64,000 bases of DNA from Rhizophlyctis rosea (taxonomy: Eukaryota > Chytridiomycota > Chytridiomycetes > Rhizophlyctidales > Rhizophlyctidaceae), in assembly GCA_027596075.1 (NCBI GenBank), contig JADGJC010000016.1:62001-126000 (forward strand), written 5' to 3'. The notes beneath the pieces are model-generated. The model had not been told where the DNA came from, did not search any database, and worked only from the letters and a program-made list of their open reading frames with translations. This document shows, piece by piece, positions 32,759 to 43,408 of this stretch. A program made the position numbers and the translations under genes. The first letter of the stretch is position 1. The number at the start of each line of letters is the position of its first letter.

Positions 32759-34324
32759 TCACTTCTGCTGCTGAATACTCAACGCTATCTTCGCAATCTC
32801 TCCCTCCTCGTCAGTCGGAACTATAAACAACCGAAGCTTCGAACCCTTTGTGCTAATTTCCTGCACCTTATCTCCTCCCTTGGCAGCTTCGTTTGCTTTT
32901 GCGTCCAGCGCTGCACCCAAACAGCCAAGCTTTTCTGCAACGCGACGCCTGACCTCAACTGAGTTCTCTCCAACGCCGCCTGTGAAGATTATCGCGTCCG
33001 CACCGGAAAGGGCGACAAAATAGGAGCCTACGTATTTCTGTATGCGGTACTAGAGTTGACGTGTGGGATTAGCTCATATAACTCAAGCCACAACATCTGC
33101 GGTCGTGGACAACATACACAGTAGACATCAAGTGCCAATTGCGCACGGCGCTGCTTCTCCTTCCGTTCCTCCTCCGAGCCTCCATCAATCTTTCCATTCG
33201 CCAGCTCCTCCACTTTGCGGATGTCGCTTTCCCCACAAAGACCTCGCAAACCACCTTCCTGGTTCAGGATAGCTTCCGCTTTTGTGATCTGAGGACCTTT
33301 TGGAGCTGAAGGAATGGCAGGAGTCTTGCCCTCGATGTTGAATTTGTTGGAGGAAATGTGGAAGATGGCGGAAGGGTCGATGTCGCCGCTACGGGTGCCC
33401 ATGACCAATCCTAAGGAGTGCCCTGTGTCAATTTTGTGCCCCGTAAACACACAGATTCATCAAGCCGCACCTTCGACAGGAGTGAATCCCATGGAGGTAT
33501 CGATGCTTTTGCCATGATCGATAGCACATGCTGATGCCCCATTTCCGAGATGCAGACTAATGATTTTGTAACTCTCTAGGTCTCCACCCATTGCCTTTGC
33601 CGCTTGCCGAGCAACGTAGGCGTGACTGTAAATTGGTTGACTCAGTGTCTGAGCAACGTCACTAACAACAGTCATGAGAACAATACCTCGTTCCGTGGAA
33701 ACCATATCGTCGCAAGCCTGCCTCTTTGCTAGCATCGTACGGCAGTGCGTACGTATATACCTTCTCGGGTAACGTCTTATGGAAGGACGTATCAAAGACG
33801 GCAGAATGTACAGCGTTGGGGAGCAGATCAAGTGACGCCCTGATGACCACTACGGAAGGGTGGTTGTGGAGTGGTGCTAAGTCAGAAAGAGCATCGAGGT
33901 CCTCCAGGGACTCGGGAGTGATGCGGATGGGGTCCCAAAACTTCTGTCCGCCATGCACGACCCGATGGCCAACTGAGTCGATTCCCTCCATTACTTTTGT
34001 CTGGTGAGTCAGCACATCTATGATTTTCTTGATAGCTGCGTCGTGGGTGGTTTCGCCTGATAGGGTGTCATCGATATTCCTTGGCGGTTGTTCTGTGAGG
34101 ATGCTGACATTGACAGGTGCTGAGCCCGAGCCGAGCTTAGATGCTGATCCCTTGGCAATGGGTTTGACAGTCCCATTGGTATTTTCGAAAATCTTGAATT
34201 TGATTGTTGAGCTGGAATACATGTAAAATGTTAGCATGGTCCATTCCATGCTATCAATGTAGTTTGCAATGCTAGCGAACCTTCCAGTGTTGAGCACTAG
34301 GACATGAGAATTGCGCCCTGGCAT
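32759..34324 (-). CDS. Acetate kinase
   Basis: Interconverts acetate + ATP and acetyl phosphate + ADP. Start ATG at 34324; intron 1 splits the phosphate-binding [13 protein letters not shown] signature. Other family blocks are [41 protein letters not shown] (catalytic His/Arg area), [36 protein letters not shown] and [11 protein letters not shown] near the C-terminus. Five exons are joined by short GT-AG introns. An in-frame acceptor giving VEG-LVMGTR was chosen because the nearer acceptor breaks the family sequence. In fungi this enzyme usually partners a phosphoketolase that makes acetyl phosphate; no such gene is in the window. Confidence 0.92.
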
Positions 34325-34908
34325 TGTTGCTGCAGTGTCGCTTCGGTTGTCTAAACAAATGGCGGTATATTCAAAAAATGTGAATTGGCCAGCGGATTAC
34401 ACGGAAAGAATGAGTTATATGGGTAAACAAAGCGGGAATGAGTCAACCCCGGCCTTTCATGAGTTTCAACTTTCAAGCTCCCACGCGCAACGCGTTGGGA
34501 AAAGTCGGGGAGGCATGACGTCGATAGGGTCTACACGTGGGAAATTTCGGACCCTGAGACCAAACACCCCTTGCAGCCTTGCTGATGGGACGAACCGGGA
34601 TGATGGTGAGTTGGTGAGTCGTGACGCGTGTGTGCTTTTGTGTGCTTACATCATCCAATCTATCCCATGGACAGAAGCGGCCGCAATAACGCCTCATCAA
34701 TTGACAAATTTCAGGCGCGTTGGTGGTTGGTTATCTTTCTGGGTGCGCGTGCGTGCGATCCGTTGACCCAAGTTCATCTCCTCCCTCTGCTACCTCATTA
34801 GCAGTTGCATTTCCTGTCAAACCGACCAGGTCCTCGCGCATAAGCTGTCACTGCGACGCCAGACTCAGAGTCAGCTCTCATAGTACAAGTTAAATATCAA
34901 AGGCAGAA
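34325..34908. other. Divergent promoter region (acetate kinase / ceramide glucosyltransferase)
   Basis: 584 bp. A 151-codon + frame (34311-34766) overlaps the acetate kinase start and has no recognisable content, so it was not accepted. Confidence 0.4.
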
Positions 34909-36485
34909 ATGGGAATGGCGTTGGCCGCCGTGCGTTACGTGGGCATCGCCCTCTTTGTATGGTAAGACCCTTCTTTGTCAACCAACGTGTTTCGCCCGAA
35001 GATCTAAAATTCCGGCTTGACCGGTCTTAGGATGATGGGGTTTAGCAGTGCAGGGTCCTTGATTATGTACGCCCCTTCATGATTGACGCCACCGAGCAGC
35101 GCTGAGAAAGCTAACTCATCCTCCCAGTTGGCTGAGATATGGCAAAAGAAAATCGCAAAAGTCGGACACCGCGACAAACCAGTCAGACCAGCTCCCAGGA
35201 GTTACAGTCCTACGCCCTCTCAAGGGCGTCGAAGTCGACCTTGCCAAAAACCTGACTTCCACCATGCGTCAAGACTATCCGACATATGAAGTGATATTTG
35301 CGGTTGCCGAAGAGGATGATCCATGTATTCCAATTGTAGAAAATCTGATTAAGCAATTTCCCGAAGTAGATTGCACTCTGCTGATAGGTATGTGGCAGCC
35401 TGGAAAATCTGTCGCTTTGCGTCGCCCATTCCACATATTCAACGTTCTCGTGCACAGGAGAGTCAAACATCGGGGTTAATCCCAAAATTAACAACCTTAT
35501 TCGCGGATACGAAAGTGCCAAATATGACATAGTATGGATAGTAGACAGCAACATTACCATTGACTCGGGTGCCATGCGCCGCTCAGTATCATGTCTCCTT
35601 GAACCAAAAATCGGCCTCGTCCATCACCTCCCCGTCGGAATCAACCCCACGAGCTACGGATCACACCTCGAACGCATGTTCCTCAATACCGCCCACGCAA
35701 AAATGTACAGCACAATCAACAAAGCCGCCGTCGCTAGCTGCATCATCGGCAAATCCAACATGTTCCGTCGCTCATCTCTGACAGCTGTTGGGGGGCTCAG
35801 ATACTTTGGGAAGTATATGTGTGAAGATAATATCATTGGGGAGTATCTATGGAAAGAAGGGTGGAGACATCGCTTGACGAGCGATCTCGCCTACCAGACT
35901 CTCGGGGATAGTCTATCTCTATGGGCGTACATTCAGCGGCGAGCGAGGTGGATCCGCATCCGGAAGTACACAGTCACAGCCGCAACATTGGCCGAACCCT
36001 TTAGCGAGTCGATAGTTTCGGGCTTGTGGGCGTCATGGGCGGTATCGGCAACGTGGGGGATTCCCATGTGGAAGTTCCTGCTGGTCCACTTCGGATGCTG
36101 GATGGGATTCGATATGTTCATTTCCGCTAGACTGGATCCAACCATTCTGCAACACCCCCTGACGTTTGTCATTACGTGGATCGGGCGGGAATGCTTGGCA
36201 TTTCCGCTGTGGGCGTTGGCGATGTGGGGCACAGTGGTGGAGTGGCGTGGGAAGGACTTCAAGTTGCGACGGGACGGGACGGTGGAGCTGAGTACGAAAC
36301 CTCATGGTGGAGGGTGGTTGCCGTTTGCAAGGGGGCGATCGCCCCCGAGAAGGAAGAATAGTGGGGGGTCAGAAGTTATTGGAGATTTGTCATCTGTGGG
36401 AATCATAAAAAGCTCGGAACCTGCATCGCAAAACCGTCGGCACAGCCCCACGAGCGGGGCTCCAGTAGATTCCGGATGGAAGTAG
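34909..36485 (+). CDS. Ceramide glucosyltransferase (GT21)
   Basis: Transfers glucose from UDP-glucose to ceramide at the Golgi/ER membrane. Exons 34909-34961, 35031-35066, 35128-35387 and 35458-36485 give 458 aa. An N-terminal membrane anchor (ALAAVRYVGIALFVWMMGF...) precedes the GT core: VTVLRPLKGVEVDLAKNL, AVAEEDDPCIP (D1 region), VDSNITI (D2), CEDNIIGEYLW (D3) and QRRARWIRIRK, the (Q/R)xxRW motif. C-terminal hydrophobic helices follow (PLTFVITWIGRECLAFPLWALAMW). All GT21 motifs are intact. The tail is a Pro/Arg/Ser-rich cytosolic extension. Confidence 0.92.
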
Positions 36486-36642
36486 CATAACAGTTGGCTT
36501 GCTTAGATGACGAGGTGGTACCAAAGTAACAACGATTATAGAGGAAAAAATCGAAATCGTGTAAATACATGTAAATACGGACTTTCTCAATATCATTATA
36601 GAAATGTGCTCCACGCTCCAATTGTACATTTGGCTGACCTCT

Positions 36643-38801
36643 CTATTGCCTCTTGGGTTTATCCCGCGAAGCTTCTACTCCTGCAGTCGGAAGGGTAAAT
36701 TGGCGGTAGTTGAAGTACAAGACGATCAAGCCGAACAACGCCGTGCTTAGCTCTACGTTTGCCACAACGTAGAAATCCGGAAGATTTGCTGGTGCGGGGA
36801 CTTGGAACTCCAACAGGTGGAGCAAGATCATGAAAGCATAGGACAGCTGTTCGATCAATGTCAATACCGACAATGTGAAGCCAATGACGACGTTCGTCAC
36901 ATACCCATTCCATTGCTTTTACGACCACAGAAGTGTCAGTTTTACGAGAATATGCCAACCAATTCCATAGAGCCAACGTAACAACATATGGAAGTATCAG
37001 CAAGTCCTTCTTCAGTAATGGAAACATACTGTTCAAAGTCCATGAGTTACAATTGCATCGACAACAAACCAGCAGAAAAAAATATCACTGGCTTTACCTG
37101 AACATCGCGACATTGTTGAACCAAATCGTCCATGTCGGTTCATCCAGAAGCAACAAATTTGCCGGCAAGAGTGGCAACAGAATGGACTTTTCATGCACTT
37201 GAAACGAACATAGGAAAAACCCTAGTGCGCCATTGAGTAGTGCATACACCAAACGGCGTCCGTCGGGACGGAAGAAGACGTCGATACTGGAAGGGAGAAC
37301 TGCGGCAAGCGTTGCTGCTATGCTGTGGCGGACGTTGAGCATGGAAGCACACACACAGCATCGCCTTATGTCTGCCACTGACCTCAAGTACATCAGCTGT
37401 TGCGTGCTGAAGAGTTGTCTCAATTTCACGACAATATTCACTGCACACCACACGTTGGCAACTTTGTCCTCGTATAGTCCCCGCTCGACCGGAAAGACTC
37501 GAAGGAACACCTGCATCAGGTCATCCACCGAAGTTATGAACGGTAACAAGGCAGTGCCAAACGTTGCCACTACAGCTAGACCCAGTTTGACAAATAGTGC
37601 AATCCTGAGATTGTCGTAAGTCTTTCACATTGTCAAAAGCGACGTCGAAGGGGATACGAAGCTTCCACGTACCCAGAACGCTCTTTGAAACACTTTCCCA
37701 GAAGGAAGCAAAAGACCGGTATGGCATAAAACAACGCCATCTGCTTGTACAAAAGCGATAGGCAGAAGAAAACGGCTCCTGCAACGTAATGTCCTCCACA
37801 GAATAATAAGACGCTCCATAAGGCAAACCCCAGCATTGCCGAATTGTATCTGTTTCGCAAGAAAGAACCTGTCAACCGGCTGCTGCGGTGCATGGCCAGA
37901 CGGAGACCCCATTCCCTCCCACCTACTGGAAATGGCCATGGTCAATGATATTCAAGGCTGGGTGCAGCAAAACAAGGAGGATCAGAACATTCTACTGAGC
38001 GGATGGCCGGTGGACGTCAGTTGTGATCACAAGTAGTTCCATCGGGGCAGCTGAAAGGTGGGAAGCAACGTACTTTGCGAATCCAATCCTGCCGTCCAAA
38101 CCACCGATTCGCAAAGAGAACGAGCGGAGGAACAAAGATCAGGAACTCTGTCACAAGGGCGGTCGCTCGCATGAAAAGTTTCACCCCGTTCGTTTCGATT
38201 CCTCGGGAGGTGTCCAGCGCAACCCAACTTGGATTGAACAAGTGCGCACTGAGAGGACGTAAGACGGGATCGTAAGTTCCACGCGGTTTGAGCACTGTTA
38301 CTGGGAATTGGAGATCACTGCGATTCCATACATTTTGCCCATTACCCAACTATGGTAGGCAGTCAGAGGCGGATAGTCCAGCCCCCAGTATTTGAGGTCG
38401 TAGCGATACCATTCCTTGATGGGGAGGTGAGACGTGATCTCCAGCCAGTGACGCTGGGCTTCGAAATCCCCGTGCATGGGCGGGACACCTTCGCCAGAAT
38501 GGCCGTTTAACCCGATCGTCCATTTTACAAAAGTGGCGAAAAGGTAGGTCACAAGCAGCGCAAGGTGCTGGCCTCCAGTCTCTTGCAGCAAGGCGAACCA
38601 GCTGCTCGCATAAGAGCCTGTCGAGAGGGGTTGAGGTCGTATTGCGTTTATCATCGTGTTAGATGAGTGGGAAACCTGGAGAGTCCCACGCGGTCCAGCG
38701 CGGCTTTGACCTGCCTTTGGGCGGGATAAATCCTGAGATGAAAGCTGTCGACGGATAACTCCCTCTATTCCATTGACAGCACCCATTTCCTCCACTTCCA
38801 T
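36643..38801 (-). CDS. ALG6: Dolichyl-P-Glc:Man9GlcNAc2-PP-dolichol alpha-1,3-glucosyltransferase
   Basis: Adds the first glucose to the lipid-linked oligosaccharide in the ER. The N-terminal exon reads [19 protein letters not shown], then [18 protein letters not shown], the ALG6/ALG8 luminal signature in its ALG6 form. Later exons give [52 protein letters not shown] and [12 protein letters not shown]. Many hydrophobic segments fit a polytopic GT-C enzyme. It ends RDKPKRQ, a basic ER-type tail. About seven introns are present; not every boundary was resolved. Start choice: ATG 38801 opens the frame, but an ATG 5 codons later is equally possible. Confidence 0.88.
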
Positions 38802-38953
38802 CTCTTCTCACAAGGTCCCGTTGATAGAAGCAACAGCCATGAACCTCCGAAACTCAGATGTCCACACCAGTGTTATCATAAAGCGCAAAGCGTACATAAA
38901 GTACACGACTTTCATTGTTTGAACAAATTCCGCGTACACAACAGGCATTTTGC
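38802..38953. other. ALG6 upstream region
   Basis: Promoter side of ALG6. No motif was recognised. It leads into the hairpin array. Confidence 0.4.
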
Positions 38954-39231
38954 ATCTTGGTTCTCCAAGATATTATCCACTGGCAGGATTTGAACCTAGC
39001 TCAGTGATGTTTTTCAAAAATGGTGAGGACCTTGTCCTCTGGAGTTCGCAAACAATCTGCAGCCTGCATGCTCTCCCCTTAACTCCTTCAAATGGGGGCG
39101 CTGGGACCCGACGAACGGGCAAGAACCCGCTCCCCTCCACCTGTATCAACATATTATCACCAAAATTCGTGTCCTGACGAACAGGCTCACGTATTGGCCT
39201 TGACCTCTTAACCCTTTCACTCCCGTGACAG

Positions 39232-39257
39232 TCAAGGCCGGCGAACGGTTCCCTTGA
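39232..39257. repeat. Hairpin repeat copy 1
   Basis: TCAAG / CTTGA outer arms enclose the 16-nt core GCCGGCGAACGGTTCC, which itself folds as GCCG-GCGAA-CGGT. Confidence 0.8.
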
Positions 39258-39277
39258 GGTTGTCTAGTCCCGCGTGG

Positions 39278-39303
39278 CCAAAGCCGGCGAACGGTTCCTT
39301 TGG
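39278..39303. repeat. Hairpin repeat copy 2
   Basis: The same 16-nt core as copy 1, but with outer arms CCAAA / TTTGG. Two of the five outer pairs are changed on both sides, so pairing is kept. Confidence 0.8.
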
Positions 39304-39368
39304 AAGACGCTAGGATCGGGTGTGAGACAATTTCGCGGAGGAAATTGCCTCGGGGTAGGCACTCCTAC

Positions 39369-39766
39369 AGGAAAGGAAAAAGAAAAGAGAACGAGGAAAA
39401 GCAGCAGCCTCCCTTTTATAGATTTTGAACGTCTGCAGACTGGGCTTTTTGTTGGTTTGTTGTGATTCACACTTACGTAAGCATTTCTGTTGGGTCGTGA
39501 TTTTGAAATTTGCACACGGTCGTAAACAAATTGCTTGAAAGTTGGAGCACTCCGTTCTCTCATTCTCCAACTGTACTCCTTCTAAATTCCCTCCCAGCTT
39601 CTTCAACCGGTACGCCCACGAAGTCCGCCGTGCTTCAAACTATTGAATGCAGCTATTATTTGCGCTTTGCTGAGTGCTGCTTATATTTTAGAACCTCGCT
39701 CTAGCGTACCCCAGACTTTTCGGCACATTCTGTCAGCTTGTACACCTCGGCCATTCACGCCAATAT
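39369..39766. other. LYR gene upstream region
   Basis: 398 bp with a purine-rich stretch (ggaaaaagaaaagag near 39378). Open minus-strand frames were not recognised. Confidence 0.4.
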
Positions 39767-40165
39767 ATGTCAATGTCATTACCAATACCAACACACCCCG
39801 TGACGCTATATCGCCGCTGCCTCCGCGCCGTACGTGCACAGTCGAATCCACCTGACCTGTTTCCCGCTTCTTCGTCGTCCTCTGCCTCAACGTCAGAGTC
39901 CCCTACCTCCCGTCGACGTGTTCTCTCGCCTTTTCACGCCAAACTACAATTCAACATTCGCCAACTATTTGACCTTTATCAAACGGAACGTGACCCCAAC
40001 GTCATTCGCGAAGTAATAGCCATGGGCGAGCATGACGTAAAAGTGTTAGAGGCCTTAGCGGCCGTAGAAACACATACACGGTTTAGGAGGAGCAGTGTAG
40101 GCTTTGTGGAGCTTGAAGATGGGAATGAGAAGCATATCGGGGCGAAGAGCAACATCACATCATAA
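39767..40165 (+). CDS. LYR-motif (Complex1_LYR) protein
   Basis: Single-exon frame of 132 aa. The motif THPVTLYRRCLRAVR contains the LYR tripeptide plus a following Arg/hydrophobic pattern. After a Ser-rich insert the second helix reads LQFNIRQLFDLYQTERDPNVIREVIAMGEHDVKVLEAL, which matches the family pattern of an Arg/Phe helix, a D-P turn and an Ile...Gly-x-x-Asp helix. LYR proteins work with mitochondrial acyl carrier protein in Fe-S cluster or respiratory-complex assembly. Which member this is (LYRM9-like?) cannot be decided. The Ser-rich insert between helices 1 and 2 is longer than usual. Confidence 0.65.
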   Translation: MSMSLPIPTHPVTLYRRCLRAVRAQSNPPDLFPASSSSSASTSESPTSRRRVLSPFHAKLQFNIRQLFDLYQTERDPNVIREVIAMGEHDVKVLEALAAVETHTRFRRSSVGFVELEDGNEKHIGAKSNITS

Positions 40166-40541
40166 CAGAGTCGGGATTCCTTGGTTGAACCTTGTCTTGG
40201 GCTGTCGTGTGCAATCTTACAGACTACTCAGCCCGCTCCAACCCATCCCATTGAGGTGAAACGACAAACACGATCACACCGCGCAAATATGGAAGCGAGT
40301 TCTGCATCAGCCTGAGGCCAACATTGTACAGTCATCAGAGGAAAGGTGCTTCTGGACGTGGCAGGCATGAGAAATTAGCATATTTACTTAGATCCGACCT
40401 AGTCCAGGGCTGGTGAATCCTGTGCAGATACAATGGATGTCACGTATATATTACAGTGGTAGCTACTTACATAGGTATATCTATCTACAAATACGAAACG
40501 ATAAGACCATAGGGACCAGCTACTGAGTTGGCGATCCACTG
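40166..40541. other. Convergent 3' spacer
   Basis: 376 bp between the LYR gene and the PARG stop codon. AT-rich, with no feature recognised. Confidence 0.5.
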
Positions 40542-43132
40542 TTAGCCTCGAGTCAATCGTCTCAAAACATATTCAAACACATTGATAAGTGGCTCATCCA
40601 TATTCCGGATGATGTCCGCATTGTACGCAGCGACCCAATCAAAAAGTTGGCCTATGGATAAACTAAGTCATGAATATAAATTAGGCAAGCTGCAAGTAAC
40701 AGCTGCAACTGACCTGCAGAGACATCCATTGCAATCAGCGTCCTGTGAAGATGTTGCAGTTCATCTGCTAACTTCTGGTCGCCGAACGTGAAATATACCA
40801 GATCTCGCTTTGCGGCCGCGGCCGCGATGATTTGTATTAGTGCTTTCAAGTGTATATCTCCATTGAAGGCGCCACAACCTAGACGGCGTCAGCTGATAAG
40901 GTTTGATCGGACAGAGGACTACGATACGTACCCCAATTTCCTGCAAACGCGATTTAGTACGTGCTTCCATGCTTAAATTCAATGTTGAGAATGAGGACAT
41001 CACTCTCATCACCTGTAGCAATAGATGGGACTACGTCGTGGCAGGTGTATGGGGATGGCAGGAACCCGCAGTACGCCTTGTCGATCTCTCGCACGAGAGC
41101 AGTGCGCCGAAACTGGTCATCCTTCTTCTGTTTCGGGAAGTTCAGCGCATCAATCCCTACGATTTCTGTCTTGATTCGACCCAATCGATCTCTAAATTCA
41201 TCTTGAACATATATGTCTTGATCTGTACTGCAGAGAAAAGAATACCTTGGTATTCGATCCACATGAGGGCCATCCCATTCAAAGGTCTTTGCGTATCCCC
41301 GATAGTTTGAAAACCGCTGAGCGCCGATCATCACTAAGGATTCATTGTCATCAAGCTCTTCAACGAATAGTCGTGATGCGAGCAATTCGGGATTGATGAT
41401 GAAGCGGATTTCTTCTTGCACAGCGCCCTAATTGGGAAAACCCTCTGAGTTTGTGCTCGCATGAAAAGATGAATGGGACTTATAGTTACATGTCCAAGTA
41501 CTCCACCTAAAAGCGTGGTTTATTACAGCATTCGTCATTATGATAACGGCGAGTGGTTACTCACCGCCAATAAAGCTGTTCGCAAAATCCATTTGTACAA
41601 TATCTCTCCCTTCGTCTTCTATCATCCCATCCGCTCTGACTTTCACATTACGCAACGGTAAATCAGTCAAAGTTTTCCAGACGGGTATGTCCTCCTCGTG
41701 AATAATCTGTCGATGGAATGTGACATTCCCATCCGGAGCTATAACCATGGTTCATGAATAGTGCAGAGATTCCATAGTTTGGACAAAACTTACGTGATGC
41801 AATGACTTGCTCAAAATAGTGGAAGATCCCCTTCAATTTGGCAATTTGAGGGCCTTCACACTCTCCCGTCTTTGTTCCGGCGAAGAGGCGGTTGAAATGA
41901 ATGGATGGAAAAGTCCCATAATCTGCATTCCTACGCGTATCATTTCGACGGGGAAAGGTGCAGCAAAAGGCATTCGCCAAGAGACATGCAATCTGATAGG
42001 AATACCATCAAGCCAAGATCTACATAACTTCATTAGGAATCTGGCGCAACTCACTTGTTTTTGACTCATAGTTAATGCTCCAGGCCGACCTCGACGGAGT
42101 AGAGGGATCGGCGCCGGTACTAGTTCTGGAAGTTTCAGAGCAAGCTTTGCAATTCCTGGTATGATTTGCTGTACGAGCTTCTGTCGATCAGTGACGACGT
42201 TTCTGGCGAAGTATGCAAGCCCGGAAAAGTCCCATTTGTTTCGAAAGGAAGGATTATATGCATATATGGCTTCCTACAAACCCCAATCAGCAATTGCAGC
42301 ATGCTACCAATTGGCAATGACGGAACCCATACACTCAAGTCTTTGATTGACCTCATGGGCAAAGTCAAAGCCTGGCGTATGACTTCCCATTTGCTGAAGC
42401 GTACGCCTTCTGCAGCGTTTGCGGTCATGCCGCCAGCATCATCGGCATAGAATGAGTTTTGCGGAGAGCATGGAAGACGGACGTGATATGAATCCCACGC
42501 ATCGTGCCTATCAGAGGATGTCTAAAACCGATACATGTCACCATTAAGAATCGCAAAACAGGCTCTAATAAATGCAGTTGGCATACTTCATGGAGTCTAC
42601 AATGAAGATCTCCGCCTTCATCATCCAATATCTGTTCAGAGAAAGGTTTACAGGTCGCCCGATGTTCAAGTGCGCATAGCTATTTTACCTCGTATTCCAT
42701 TATATCCCCATCCATCCTGTACTCCATCTCATCTACCTCGGTCCCCTCAAAGCTCAGGGTGTTTGCAAAATGTGGAGTTTCATCCTCCGTGGCAGCGACA
42801 GTGGAAGCATCAGAATCGTTCTCTGTGTCCTGCTCTGCTGAACCCTCAAGCTGACTGGCCTTCCCTATTGAAGGTCCACCTTCTTGAAAATCCCAAAACG
42901 GACTGACGGTGGGCCGCTTGCGGTTACCCGCAACGGGCCTATCATAGGGTTTAACATTTTGTTGCGGGTTGGGGCTCAACCTTCTTCCCGATAAAGCTGA
43001 AGAAGGTCTCGAATTTGAAGTTGAGATGGGGTCCCCAACAGGGGAACCTTCACGCGAAGAGCCACTCTGAAGCCGAAAGCTGAGCTTTGTCTGTCTCCAC
43101 TTTCCACCACCCGTCCCGTCGTCTTGAGGCAT
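40542..43132 (-). CDS. PARG: Poly(ADP-ribose) glycohydrolase
   Basis: Removes poly(ADP-ribose) chains from proteins. The N-terminal Ser/Pro-rich region begins MPQDDGTGGGKWRQTKLSFRLQ; QTKLSFRL resembles a PCNA-interacting box, though weakly. The helical domain includes ANAFCCTFPRRN, then FNRLFAGTKTGECEGPQIAKLKGI. The catalytic signature is assembled from three exons: [23 protein letters not shown], with the GGG loop and the double Glu intact. IINPELLASRLF, ATGNWGCGAFNGD and AKRDLVYFTFGD complete the macrodomain. At least eight exons; the C-terminus at 40544-40542 follows FEYVLRRLTRG. Presence of PARG implies a PARP in the genome. It diverges from the acetyltransferase at 43409. Confidence 0.93.
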
Positions 43133-43408
43133 TCTTTCAGTCCTAGATGGGAAATTCAAGGGCCTGAGAAGGTGTGCGATTCAGTCCGCAGCAAAGGCAA
43201 GCATTCGATCAGTGGCTTTCATGCCTTGCCTGGTGGCACAGTTGCAAAATGGCGCGATGTGGCTTGCGCTCCATCGGACGTAAACACAGTTGAAATTGTT
43301 AGAAATCAATATCCTTCCTTCTGCACACAATCTATTATATATACCCATACCATCACGCCTGTGGTCACGACAGTTTTGACTAGTCTTTACGCAAAGGGTG
43401 TTCTCACA
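43133..43408. promoter_or_regulatory. Shared divergent promoter, PARG / MetX-family enzyme
   Basis: 276 bp between start codons of two divergent genes. A TATA-like attatatatac lies at about 43334-43344, roughly 70 bp before the + strand ATG. No Gcn4 site was seen. Confidence 0.5.

Larger units (their letters stand above)
38954..39368 (-). ncRNA. Array of hairpins with related TTC-starting loops (candidate structured RNA or mobile hairpin cluster)
   Basis: At least nine potential stem-loops in about 415 bp of non-coding DNA: 38954-38971 (7-bp perfect stem), 38978-39006 (10 bp, two bulges), 39025-39039 (6 bp), 39094-39135, 39168-39191, 39232-39257, 39278-39303, 39328-39347 (7 bp) and 39355-39368 (5 bp). 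Read on the minus strand, the loops of five hairpins begin TTC: TTCAAAT, TTCGT twice and TTCGC twice. Their stems differ by compensating changes. Strand and transcription are inferred; no known RNA family was recognised. Confidence 0.5.

Noticed and set aside
38986..38996. Possible tRNA gene or Pol III B-box (GGTTCAAATCC on the minus strand)
   Set aside because: No matching D-arm, anticodon arm or acceptor stem could be placed. The motif is better explained as the loop of one hairpin in the array.
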